Origin: Chlorops oryzae
Lineage: Eukaryota; Arthropoda; Insecta; Diptera; Chloropidae
Length of the DNA: 64,000 nucleotides
Assembly: GCA_020466095.1 (NCBI GenBank)
Contig: CM035807.1
Span: forward strand, 77,367,595-77,431,594
Direction of reading: 5' to 3'
Shown here: one piece after another, positions 1-12,145 of the stretch
Layout: every line of letters begins with the position of its first letter
Position numbering within the stretch: the stretch's first letter is position 1
The notes under the pieces: generated by a model
The model's database searches: none
What the model saw: the letters and a program-made list of their open reading frames with translations, nothing else
What the model was told of the DNA's origin: nothing
Position numbers and translations under genes: made by a program

Positions 1-1396
1 TCTTGTTACAAGAACCACCAATGTCCTAAAGTCCTTTTTGGACATAACTCTCAATATTAAAATAATTTTTTCTAGGAGCAAACACAAGACAACGAGCTCA
101 GTATTTCTCACTTTTATCTAAAGTTGACTTAATTGGTTATGCCTTTTGAACATTGGCCAATGAAAATTCATTTTGTCTCCAACGCTATAAAAACTTGGCT
201 TTGGTCTAGCTCACTCGAAAGGTGATTTAGTGAGATGACACAGCTGAGAAACGCACTTTGTGCCGAATATTTTTTTTTCTTAAGAAAATAAAAACCAAAA
301 TTAAATGTTGAGTTAAAATGGCGCTGTACACCTGCAGTCAAGGAGAAGACCGTTTGAAGAAAAAAATTATCTTTATAGCTTGGCGAGACAAGCGATCGCA
401 AGTGGCCGTAATGTGTGACATTTTCTACTTAGATTGGAATTTAAAACGACAATTGAACTCGTCTCCGCATAGGCTAAGTAGGTCGACCGACTGGTTTATC
501 CTTTTCGGTTTTTTATTTGTTCAAATGTCAAAATATTGTTAATAAAAAAAACAAGCAAAATAAATATATATTTTTTTTTATATGAGCAACTCAATAATTT
601 AATTTTTCATCGTAAAAAAACTCATTTCTCAGACGGCATTTCCAGAAATGCAAAAGAAATCGTAATCAAAACATATTCGACTTCCGCGCATGCGTACGCA
701 AACGAAGTGTCATTTAATGCTTTATGCAATAGTTTCTTCGTATGTCTAAAATTTTGTATTGATTACAATGACGATGACGAATTGTTTTCTTCTTTTTTGT
801 ACAAATACATGTCTAAAAACGGAAATTCAAATTGTAAACATTAAATCGAACAAGAAAGAAAGAGAGAAGAGAGAGAGAGAGAGTGAGAGGGAGTTAGAGA
901 CACAGACAGAAGAGAGAAGGAAATAAAATAATTTTGATGTCGCTGCTCTTTCGGTTGAACGTCCGTCCCTTGAAATTTTTATTTTTTTCATTTCATTTTT
1001 AGGCAATTCGCTTGCAAGTAACGCACATTTATTTTTTTTGGCTTCCAGCGACACCAAGCCCAAACAATCGAGTACATGATGCGGAAGAAAAAAAAATGAA
1101 TTGTGAACTTTCACCACATAAAATTTTTGTTTCAACGAAACTTCGTCTGGGAGCTGAAATAATCTGTCATTCCAATTTAAGTCGTCTCGTATTAAAAAAT
1201 ATTTTATTTTCAAATTATTTTTGGAGCAAATGTTTTTCGATGGGAATAACGCGAACTAACAGAGAGAGAGAGAAGAGAGAGAGAGAGAGTTCTTTCGAAT
1301 GATCAAGGGGTTCACGTTGCTCATTGGCATATCTATATTACACTAAGGAAAATGTCAGCACAGGGTCAGAAGGTCCGAATCGTCAAAACTGTAGTA
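1..1396. other. AT-rich sequence without recognisable gene
   Basis: Short open frames occur on both strands but none has a recognisable motif, a splice pattern or coding-like composition. The only structure seen is two GA-rich simple repeats (listed separately). Confidence 0.6.
845..920. repeat. GA-rich microsatellite
   Basis: A purine run of (GA)n and (GAAA)n type. A similar, shorter tract lies at 1259-1290. Both contain several GAGAG pentamers, the core of GAGA-factor sites in flies; no nearby gene shows that they are used. Confidence 0.7.
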
Positions 1397-2252
1397 AAAC
1401 AAGTAAGGGTGTTATAGTCAGGCGAGCCGGACAATAGAATACCCGACACAGACACACGTGTTCAAATAATTTTTAATATGAAAAGGCGTTTAAGGCCATA
1501 AGGGGCCCAATATACCGACTTTTGTTAAATTTCTTTATGAAAACTGCCCATTTTCCACGCCCACTTTTCCTATTTTTTTGAATTCTATTCGGAGGCTTAG
1601 ATATACGCTCAAATCCTAAGTTTCATTGAAATATGTGGAAAAATACCGTTTTTGAGGCAGTTTTGAGATTTTTGTGACAGACCCTAGTACTGGAGGTACC
1701 TTTAATAATGGACCAATCTAGGAAATTTTTTGGGAGGATATTTATGGCTACAAAGGAAGCATAAGTGCCAAATTTCGTTCAAGTCCCATTTGAATTTCGG
1801 GCTAAGGAGACAATTTTCGAAATCCGCCCTTCTGCCACGCCTACTTTTCCAATTTTTGGAAATAATATTACTGGCCTTTAAATATGATCAAATATCAAAT
1901 TTCGTCAAAATATCTTGAAAAACTTCGAATTTAGAGCAGTTTTTGTGATTTTCGTAACAGACCCTAGTACTAGAGGTACCCTTAAAAATGGTCCGATCGG
2001 GTCCATTCTCGAACTTGTTCTTACTCATCTCCCCGTGAGCACGCATACCAAATTTTGTCAAGATAGCTCCTTCGATAAGATAACTGTATACAAAAAGACG
2101 GACAGACAGACGGACATGTCTAAATCGAATCTCCTGGTGACGCTGATCATTTCTATATATATTTTGTATGGTCTATCTCGACTGGTTCTGGGTGTTACAC
2201 ACAACCCAACAAACGCAATATACCCTCGACACAGAGTGTGTCGGGTATAAAG
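1397..2252 (+). mobile_element. DINE-1/Helentron-like non-autonomous element, copy 1 (long form)
   Basis: It starts at ACAAGTAAGGGTGTTATAG and ends in a palindromic hairpin around ACCCTCGACACAGAG and GTGTGTCGGGTATA. The same ends recur at 58709-59586, and partly at 21710, 31219, 17809 (reverse), 27585 (reverse) and 60245. An internal block beginning ACAGACCCTAGTACTGGAGG occurs twice, about 285 bases apart (near 1677 and 1960), then a short CAGACAGACGGA tract at 2100-2116. The shared ends, hairpin terminus and central microsatellite are typical of fly DINE-1/INE-1 elements. The class is inferred from structure. Confidence 0.7.
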
Positions 2253-5200
2253 ACGTTCAACGTATGTAAATTCCCCTCTGTTAGAGATTGTATCTAATTT
2301 TGGGCCATCAAAAGATTCAGTCCAAAAGAGATTTCTATATCTAGGCTTAAGAGAAATTGTTGCCAATTAAAAGGACTTCGGAGCGAATTTCGCATTCACA
2401 CGTGTTTTCGACACCCGGAAAAAGCCCCCTAAGAGTCTCGAGTCATGAGACATTTATGGCTCATGAAAATATGTGTCAACTAGCAATTTGCAATCACGAA
2501 TAATTGCCATTGCTTTCATGATTTATGTTCGAATGAATGTCTCTTAACGTTATTTGATGTTGGGAGACAACAAAAAACTCTTCAAAGCTTCGGGGCTCGA
2601 AACTTTGTGGTTGAGTAATGGAGCGTGGGTTATTTCTGGCTGTTTTATGACAAACAGCAACAATGTTGCATGGCTCTAAAAAGACTGCATCTTCTCGCAA
2701 GCATTGTTGAACGCATTACTCATTTGGCTTGGAAAATCGTGCTCGTTTCCTTCGGTTGCATTTTACGAGGGCTTATTAATTTTCTCAAGTGTTACGAAAT
2801 TGAGTTTGTCGAGTGAAAATAGATATCTATTTGCAATAAATTTGACTTTTGACAGGTAAAAAAAATTGGCCTCCAGTTTTCAAAAGACTTTGGTTGGGCT
2901 GGGCTTTTCCCCAAAATTAATGTTCAATTAGTGTCGTTTTCGGGTCCTTGAAGAAGGATTTTTACATGTCCATATGTGTTTGTATTTGTGTATTGTCGGT
3001 CAAAGTTGGAATCTACAAATTTAGGTAGATTCTTCTTCGATCCGTTTGTTTTTTAAGCTGGGATGAATTGGAGCACGGAAGAATAAAAGGCATTGAAAGT
3101 GCTCGTTAGCCACGTAAACGTAGCATCCATAATAAGTTGTGGAAGACTAAAGACAAACCTAACGGAAGGTACACTTCAAAGGTCGATAAGAAATCTGAAA
3201 AGTTTTCCTGTAATAAAAGGACTTCAGTTCGCATTTAGGAATCGATTTCAGCTGGCGTCAAAAGCGAATGGAAGGCAGTTCCTTAGGCGTGCAATGCACA
3301 AAATTCATCAATTTACTCCCATGTCTTCCCTACACCATCATCCAGTGAACGACAATTTAGAAAACGAATCTCAAAAGAGTTCCAAAATCTTAAAAAGTCG
3401 AGGTTCCTCAAAACGAATTAAAGACGTTCAAACAGCAAAATTGCTCGAATTTCACAATTATTGGCTTCTGAAGGAGGGCTTTTAAACACATACATACTTT
3501 CTCTTGCAATAAGAAGTATGTGCCTTCTGTTTTTAGTATGCGACCCACAGTTAGAAATAATCGCTCGTTTCAAATAATTTTCGCATACAAAAATATTGCT
3601 TTTTTTTGTTTTTGAGTGGAAGAGAACCCACTTTCAAAAGCTCTTCAAAAAGAAATGCGGACTTGGCGGACATAAGCAATTTTCACGCTTTCTTTTCTAT
3701 TATTTTTCCGTCGCTTTACGATTTGGCTGTTTTAATTAGAAGATTCTAAAACATTTCTTTTTGCACGTCTGTCATGTGGACACCATTAAGACATGATTAT
3801 GGCGCGCATAAAAGAAAACAAGACGCGTCGTGTCGTGTCGTGTCGAGCTTGTTTCCATTTCTTTCACCTGCAGTCATGTGCAATCATCATAACTTGACGT
3901 ATGTACATGCTGGCGACATTGGTATGAAGAAAATACAACAAAAAAAAGTAAATAAATTGCAAAGAAAAAGAAAAGGAAAAAAATGCTTTCTCGCATGCGC
4001 CTTTTGCAAGACTTGGCTCCGGCTTATTGAGCGCGACATTGGACGGACAATTTTAGATTTCACTTAGTGCAATTTGAACATTTCTTTTATAACTGGTTCA
4101 ATGCGAGAAAAAGAAAAACTGAACGAGTGAGAAGAAATGCATTATCAAGATTTTTGAAACCGATTCAGGAAAATTCTTCTTCTTTGAAGTATCGAGAAAC
4201 TTTTGGGATTGTCAGACGTACTTTTTGGTGCTTAAATAGCAAGAGATAAGTAATAACTGTTGACTTTGAGTTGTTCTTTATTTACATACTCAATACTTCT
4301 TAGTGTGAGCAGTAAATGGGGATACTATAAGGGCAACTTTCCTTACATTGTGCTATCTCTTAGAGCTTTATACGTATTCTAGAATATTTTATACTTTGAC
4401 TGCCTGAAATTGTCTCACATCCCAATACATACTTTGTCTTTTCATCCTCTCCCTCTCTCTTGAATTTTATGTCGATGTTTTAACTCTTTGAGGGAAAATA
4501 AGGTAAAATTTTCTTAAGTTTATTTATCTTTTATATTTACACTTTTTAGCATTCAAAACGCAAGCCGCAAAGCAAGTGAATGGCTAACGAGGTCCACGAC
4601 AATTTCCAAGATTGAAAGATGAAATTGTTTGCTTTTGTTTTTGCATTGAGTGGCCGTAAAAGCGGACTGAGCTTTGAATTTGTAATAAAAATTTATTTAC
4701 TTTCTCGTAAAAATTTATTTTCGTCAATTCAATTGGAATTCGCGCTTATTTTGGTCTTTTGCGCCAATCGAAATTTTCACTATTTCGAATCGCATTGGAA
4801 ATTTTCGACGAAGATGTACGATTATATATATATATATATATATATATTTCTTTTTTTTGTTTTTATCGTTTCTTTTTTGCAATCGAGAATAAACTCGTTT
4901 TCTTTTTCCAGTAATTTAATTTTTTATTCAAAGAAAAAAATAAAAGAAAACACTTTGAAGAAGAAATGTTATGAAAGGCATTAAACTTGCTTTTCCGGCT
5001 GCTGCGTCCAGATTGGCGAAAAGTGTGACAGCAGCAAATAACTCCTATATATGTATGTAAGTGCGGCAAGTGATTTTCTTTTATGCTTTTGCAGTGGAAT
5101 TACCAGAAATTGTTCATGCTCATTTTAACTGTCTCAATTCAGTAGGTTACTGGAGCAGTTTGCTGGCATTCGTGCGACGGCGGTATTGCGATTTGAATGG

Positions 5201-6721
5201 AAATGACACACGATTCATTGAAGGCTGCCTTTTTGTATTTAATTAGCTGAATCGTTCTGGAATATTTTACTTTGTCGTCGGTGGTCTGCGTCTTGACTTA
5301 GTCTAACTCAATGAATCATACTTTTACTTATGTATATTTTGTGTGTGGGGCAGTCGAAGAAAACATTGTGTGGCTTAAATACTGGGAAACAAATTTTTAA
5401 ATACAATATAATTAAGTTACGTTCAGGCAAGATTCATTAAGTCCTTTTGTTTTCCGGGAAGGGTCTTCATAATGAACAATTTGAAAAATTGTAGACTTTG
5501 CGAGGATAACGTAGAAGAACCAAACTGATTTAAATATCGTGACATACAAAAGTGCGAAGCAAAATAAATACTGCAAGTTTTTACAGTAAATGTCTTATGT
5601 GCATTGATTTGAATGTCAAATGTCAAAGAGCATTGATTTAAGAAGAGAAAATTTGGCAGAGCAGTTGACTTCAATCACCTTAGAAGCGATCGTTGCCAAG
5701 TGAAGAAAGAGCCTCCTTCTGAATGCTTTTTTGGCTGAGGAATACTTCGCGATGCTTGCTTTAAGCCATGCAAGAACAAAAATGCCTTCTATAGCAGAAT
5801 AAAGGACCCTAACGTCCTAAATGTGTTCAAACCTCACGATATTCTAACCCCTATGCTCCCAAAAACCCATGCCAAAATGTACCTTTGGGTTTCTAAAATC
5901 CTAAATAAACAAAAAAAAACTAAATAAATAATAGTTCCAATGTTTAAGGGTTCGTGACCTCCTTGCTCATCTTAAAAATGATTTTTTTTATTATTATTAG
6001 GTACCAAAAACAAAAGACAGCATGCATCACTGAATCTTTTGCAATTTTCAAGCCGAAGCGTCTAATGTCTCCAACAAAAGAAACTTGAAAAAAATAATAC
6101 TCAGAAACCGTGCAAGACAAGCAGAAGCTACCGAAGAAAATTCAATGAACTCCTGTGCTAAATTTTTCAGATTCTTTGCCATGCAGTCCGACACTTGCAG
6201 CAATCGCTTAAAGCTTCATGTTCGAGTTTTCTTTTCTTATTTTCGCAGTATTGAAGACAAAACGTGATGCAGGCAAATTAACAAGCTGCGCTGAGACTCT
6301 CCATCCGGCTTGGCATAGACTTTTCTCAATGCATACCCCACTTACGGCTTATTCAATTTGACTCGAGGAAGTTTTTTGTAATTATTTCTATTAATTTTTG
6401 AATAATTAACGTTCGTGTTCTTTTTCAGTTCCTTTTTTCTTATTTTGCGAAATTTCACGAGTCTAGAAGCACTGCATTCATGAGGGTATTAAATTTATCC
6501 CAAAGGATAATCCAATATATTCACCTTTTTAAAGCACTTTATTTATTAGTCGTTTATTTCAATTTTGCTTTATGGACTTTCTTATATATTTTTTTCTTAT
6601 TTAGATCCTTACTCGACGGCTTACTTTAACTCACTGAACCCGCGCACTGATCCGAATGGGGTTTTTAAAATTTCAAGCTTACAAAATGCCGTTCGCATTT
6701 GCTGGCCATACAGAGTACTTG
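2253..6721. other. Gene-free, AT-rich interval
   Basis: No supported gene. The longest open frame here (3093-3485, 130 codons) has no recognisable domain and no homologue I know. A (TA)n run lies at 4826-4850. Nothing else was identified. Confidence 0.5.
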
Positions 6722-7622
6722 CCCAGCGGGAAATGTCCCCGCTGACATCATCGGTGGGTGAAGTCAGGGTGACACTTTGGAGCCGGAAACGTTTGCGATT
6801 TCATAGGACATTTTGTATGACATTTGTACAGAGAAGTTGGACAGTGAATTCGCCGGTGACATGTCATCGTGGGATTAGAAAATGTCACTGGTCACGGGGT
6901 GCAATGCCGAAAAAAGCATTTCAGAGCAACAGATTTTCTTTCTCTAAATGTCAATTTTTAGAAACCAGTTGAAAACTTTCTTCTTTGTCTTCTCTTTGAA
7001 AAATGTACTTAATTTTAAAAATTTTTGTTCGCCTCAGCCAGGGATCGAACCCGCGATATTCGGACTCTGAGTCGAGAACTCATCCTCTACGCCACTTCAT
7101 GCAAACGCTCAATTGACGCTAAACTTATTTAATTTTCAGTACCCAATGAGATTTAAGCGCATGAACAGCATCCCTCCACGATGACATGTCCCCCAAGGTG
7201 TCATGCATGATAAGCTCTGTTTACATGGATATACATGCTCGAAGACCTTGGTACGACGTTGGCGATGCTCGAACGTGTAAACACCAAAAAGACCGTCGGA
7301 CCGACCGTGGAACGGCGGCACGATAGTTTTCAAAGAGTTTTGATTATTCCAAAATAATTTTCGATGCCGCAGCGATTTGCTTCCGACGTTGTTTTAAGCA
7401 AGATATTTTAATTCAAATAAGCGCCGGTCGACTTAATCCAGCGGAAAAATTTAAATTTACTTGACAATTCCTTATTTTTTTAACAACCGTCGTGTAAACG
7501 AAAACGGAAAAAAAAGTTCGCCTGAGCTGGTCGTTGAGCATGTACATCCTATGTAACCTAAGCATATGTCATCGATGATATCACTGATGACTTTGTCATG
7601 CAGCAGAAAATTTCCCGCTGGG
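6722..7622. mobile_element. TIR element with CCCAGCGGGAAAT ends (MITE-like)
   Basis: The left end reads CCCAGCGGGAAAT and the right end is its inverse, ATTTCCCGCTGGG with one base change, giving terminal inverted repeats about 13 bases long around a 901-base body without a coding frame. No clear target-site duplication is visible. A tRNA-like segment (7030-7108) lies inside. The terminal CCCAGCGG motif is shared with smaller elements at 14833 and 38760. Confidence 0.55.
7030..7108 (-). repeat. tRNA-derived segment (SINE head or tRNA pseudogene)
   Basis: On the - strand there is an A-box-like TGGCGTAGAGG followed by a perfect B box GGTTCGATCCC, spaced as in a tRNA. The arms do not fold into a clean cloverleaf, so a SINE head or a decayed tRNA is more likely than a functional tRNA gene. 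Confidence 0.5.
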
Positions 7623-8425
7623 TGAATACGTAATGCTCATACATGTTGCATGTGTCATGCGAAAGTTCATTATGGTTCGATAAGAGCTTAAATCAAACAT
7701 GTTCGTAGGAAGTTTGTATCTTAAGTCTTTTGTTTTGAATACAACTTTTTGCGAGACTCAACAGCACCATTTTTACTTTTGAAAATTAATAAGCAATTGA
7801 CGACGTTTAAAAATGTATTTCAGAGTGTAATTTAATAGAACAATAATACAACAAAATTAATAGTTCCATGACATGAAATGAAATCTTTATTTTCCTTGAA
7901 TGATCATTCTTTATGGATCTCAGCCGAAAGTATAATACATATCTATATATTTAACGCTCATAAAGCTTCAATGAATTCAGATCTCCTATGTACACTAATG
8001 AAATTTTGTTTAAAAAGACTTACGTTAGAACAATCGAATTCCCTTAAAAATTGATTGATGCATTTCTCGTTGCCAAGGTTAAGAGTCAGCTGAAATAAAT
8101 GGAAAAATACATTTTAACTCAAAATTAATGAATATTTATTTTTCTTCTACAGAAACGTTAATTTAGCGAGCTAAAAAATTATTTATATATTAGAAGCGAA
8201 TGTGTAATGAGGTGCTAACAGCTCTTTTAACCGGGTAATCATAGCTTATGCGATGCTATTGACTGCTTAAAGCATCAAAAATATTCGCCTAATACATGAA
8301 GTGTGCTTGAAAGCGGCAACATCTGCTGCTTCTTTTTTGTTTTGTAAATTATCATCAATCTTTTTACTTATTACAAAAGCCATTATTTTAGCAGTTCAAG
8401 TACTCGAACCTCTCTTAATTAAATA
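7623..8425. other. Gene-free interval
   Basis: AT-rich sequence with no supported gene, repeat pair or motif. Confidence 0.5.
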
Positions 8426-8558
8426 CAGTCAAACTTGCAAAACCCGAACCAATGCTACGCAAAAAGCTTCATTAATTTATGGAGACCTCCAACAAAAGAC
8501 GCTATTGCCACCTGATTCACTTCGAGTTTACCGAATTCGAGGTATTGAAGTTTTACTG
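8426..8558. mobile_element. pogo/Tigger-type MITE
   Basis: A 133-base segment begins CAGTCAAACTT and ends AAGTTTTACTG, inverted with one mismatch, and is flanked on both sides by the dinucleotide TA (8424-8425 and 8559-8560). CAGT termini with a TA duplication are those of Tc1/mariner-superfamily pogo elements. It has no coding capacity. Similar single ends occur near 40033 and 61909. Confidence 0.65.
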
Positions 8559-11070
8559 TACAATAAAATTTATTGTGGATCTTCATGAATTTAAACATTT
8601 TATGCGTAAAACGTTTAAGTGGATGGCACTTGGCGATTGAGAGTGGAAAAGTGTGCGAAAATAAAAAAAATCGAATTTCAAATTGCAGTTTCCAAGCTCA
8701 ACGTTAGTGCTGCATCTTCAATTCAATTAATTTTTTTTGTTTATTGAAAACATTTGATTTATGCTCAGTGGACATGTGAACGATTTTCGTAGAGATGCCT
8801 TATTTAATGAATCAAAGTCAAAAGTGAAAGAATTGAACTTGAAATACTTATACAATTGCAATTAGGATTGAGGTTAGAGTTTAAACTCAAATAAATTTTG
8901 CATTTTTTCAATATTTTTCAAGATGAATTCAATTTTTATTTTTTGAGATAGAATTTTCATAAAAATTTATAGGAACAGCAAGTCTTTTTGGAGGTCTCTC
9001 GACCATGAAATCGAAGAAAATAATTGAAAATATTAACTTTTTGAAATTACTATTTTAATTGAAATTTATTTGAGAGCATTGAGATATTAGAAAAGTCTTT
9101 TATCTAAGGAGAATGTCAATTAAATTTTTGGAACAAGTTAACTTCACGGAAAATCTTCCAAATTTCCCGCTTATTTTGAAATTTTTTGTGCTGCCAGACT
9201 AATAAGCCTTGCATATTTCTAAAAAAATTAAAAAAAATTGTTTTTAGTGCTGCCACCAATTTAAGAAACTTAGATTTTAAGATTTTATGAAGCTATTATT
9301 TATAGAATTCAAATACTTTTGTGGAAGTTTTAAAGGTCGCTGCAGAGGTCTGCCAGACCATGAGGGACCAGCACCGGTTATCGGAGGAATCGGAATTCAA
9401 AGACGCAGATGTTGAGGATGACGCAGATAGCGGCACTATCACGAGCCTACAAATCGGCCACTTTGAGGACAACCACTAACAAATCGGTCATTTTCAGGAC
9501 CACCAAGAAAACATCCAAAATAGTGCCACAGACCAAAAAAATTTTGAAAAAATCTTGCGATATACATATGTATCAATTTTCTTCAAAATTGCGACCATTG
9601 ATGGTCACGGACGCGACATAACAGCCACGGACGCGATATAATTGTTATGGACGCGACATTTTCTCTTTTAATGATGGTCATGGTCATGCTTCTTCTATTT
9701 ATATACGTTTTAATTATCTGAAATGTAAAAATCTGACGCAACTATAAAATCTACTAATCTCTAATACTAGTTCGATTAAAAATATTTACTCTGGCAATCT
9801 TGCTCAGTAGCTGTAAGAGAGTTTTTATACCATTTCCATACAAATTTCAAATGGTTATAACTTTAAAACTAACCGTTCTGATTGCAGATTTTGAATTAGG
9901 AGGTCATTCTACGCCCACGAAATACCAGAAAAACCCGTAAAGTAAACTTCGCGGTTGAAGAGAAAGGATCGACCAGCAACACCAATAAAATTTCTTCCAA
10001 ACTCCAAAAGCTAGAATTCGTATTCGAAATCGGAAATGTGCAATTCCCGCATATACAATAACTTTTTTTTAGCTGGTAAACATCGCAACGCTTGCGTGAA
10101 ATCCACAGCCGTTTCATCTACATAGGATTTGAGCTTAGCTTTCGTTTATTGAAGCCCGCACCAAACGAAAAAGTTTTGAACTATTAGCGATCCTATAAGC
10201 CGTAGTAAGTATATACTAAGATATATACGGGTATGTGACAGAATTTGTTTTTCTGGGGGAAATAAATTCCACTCCCAAATTGATGTGCTTTATTTCCCTT
10301 TACCAAGATAGATGGATAATTTTATAAAATTTTTTTCTTGATTCATGCGGCAAGTTTTGCCACCCCAAGCAATTTCGAAATTCGAAAAAAGAAACACTTT
10401 TTCGATTTTTTGACCAGCCTACACTGGTCTGAATCGCATTTTTTTTTGGCATAAACTCCAAGTTTAGACTGAAATATTTTCAAAAATCTTTATGTGCGTC
10501 TTTAGTTAAATCCCCAGGGACACCGAAAATACAAAAAGAAGATTTTTTTTTGCAGTCTCAGCATCTGGCAGCGCTATAAAAACATGCGTTTCTGAGAAGT
10601 ATTATTTCAGTTCAATGTGTTGTCAACAAAGTTTCTTTTTAATTGGATTTTATTTCGAAAGGCGGACGTCAAAAATAAAAGTCAGCCATAGACAGTGTGG
10701 TGAAAGATATACAAATTTTTATATTATGAAGAGCTTTACGTATGTGTTCATTATCTTTATCAATTTAAGCCTTTATGTTCTGTAGTTTGCGAGTCGAACT
10801 TTGAACTTTGAATTTAGAAATTGTGTTTTATGGGGAGAAAAACTAGTGAAGATACTGTGGGATACTCAAAATTTGGAGGCTCAATTATATGTTGAACTTT
10901 GCTCTTTCATATGGCATTAATATTTATGGCGCATATTTGCGCTGATTCCAAATAATTTGATTATTGCAGGGCAAGTCCAGTTTTGTCGTGAAAATTAGCG
11001 ATTTGGTTGGAAAAAAATAAAGACATTAGAATTTTATTAGAAATGCCTTCGAAAAAAGAAATATTGCTCT
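8559..11070. other. Gene-free interval
   Basis: AT-rich. A short direct repeat of ACGGACGCGACAT-like units lies at 9605-9660. No supported gene. A possible core promoter at 10574-10612 is listed separately. Confidence 0.45.
10574..10612 (+). promoter_or_regulatory. Possible TATA plus initiator pair
   Basis: TATAAAA at 10574 is followed about 33 bases later by TCAGTT, which matches the fly initiator. No gene downstream uses it, so it may be a chance match or belong to a decayed element. Confidence 0.2.
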
Positions 11071-12145
11071 GCCATATTTCTGGATATTACGCAAGCCTTC
11101 GACAAGGTATAGCACTCTGGTTTAATGTTTAAAATCCTTCCCCACAATACTCACAAATTCCTACAATCCTATCTCTCTAACAGGAAATTTAAAGTTAGAT
11201 ATGGAACACACACGACTAAAGAATTCGACATTTCAGCAGGCGTACCTCAAGGCAGTGTCTTAGGGCCTTTGTTACACCTGATTTATACGGCTATTTCCCC
11301 AGAGCTATTCACTTCAACATTTGCAGATGACACAGCAATTTTATATGCACATAGCGACCCTATCGTCGCCTCTCGAATCCTCAATAATCATCTTCAAACC
11401 GTTGAAGAGTGGCTTTCGAACTGGAGAATTAAAGTAAACGAAAGCAAATTCGTCGCGATACAACCCCTCCAATTATGCTTAACAACACACGTGTTCCACA
11501 GGCCAATGAAATGAAGTATCTTTGCATTCACTTGGATCACCGACTCACATGGCGTAAGCATATTGAGGCAAAACGCCCCCAAACGAAGCTGAGCGCCCAA
11601 AAACTGCACTGGCTACTTAACAGTAAGTCAAGATTGCCGCTCGAACACAAAGTGCTTCTTTATAACGCAACATTAAAGCCTATATGGCCTTATGGCTCCC
11701 AGCTTTGGAGAAAAGCGAGTAACTCTATAATAGACATTATACAACGCTGACAGTCTATAATCCTTCGGACTATCACTGGTGCTCCATGGTTCATTAAGAA
11801 CGAAAACATACACAAGGACCTTTGTATCTCGATGGTCAAAAACGAGCTTACTTTATTAAGCTGCAAATATAGCACTCGGTTGTCTCAGCATCCGAACACA
11901 CTAGCTAGAAAATTGTTGTTAACAAATAGCTACTCACGGCTCAAAAGGCGTGACCGGCCTTCACTCTTCCAAAATTAACCCCTTTAGTAGCCCGCCCAAC
12001 AACCCATGTAGAGTTAACAACTCCAACGGCAGACTATTTCAAGCGTTGGCGTGAACAGGAAGCCAAATAATATAGCTACAGTTATATATTTTAGTTTTAA
12101 GATTTCTTCACTTATTGTTAGTTCGATTTCTAAATTGAAGATACA
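11071..12145 (+). mobile_element. Jockey-clade LINE remnant (reverse transcriptase 3' half)
   Basis: One frame carries three reverse transcriptase motifs in order: FLDITQAFDKV followed by HSG (motif A, near 11077), AGVPQGSVLGPLL (motif B, near 11240) and FADDTAIL (motif C, near 11330). A TAG at 11110-11112 replaces the tryptophan expected after FDKV. After about 11460 the frame shifts and continues as the post-RT region (KYLCIHLDHRLTWRKHI, then LLYNATLKPIWPYGSQLW), ending near 11750 and followed by further decayed coding sequence. A 3' tail with AATAAA near 12145 closes the copy. The element is 5'-truncated with a stop and a frameshift, so it is dead. This is a typical jockey-superfamily non-LTR retrotransposon; the exact family was not determined. 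Confidence 0.85.

Noticed and set aside
3093..3485. 130-codon open frame
   Set aside because: No recognisable domain, no repeat relationship and no splice support; length is not exceptional for 64 kb read in six frames.
7030..7108. Functional tRNA gene
   Set aside because: A and B boxes are present, but the arms do not pair into a proper cloverleaf and it lies inside a transposable element.
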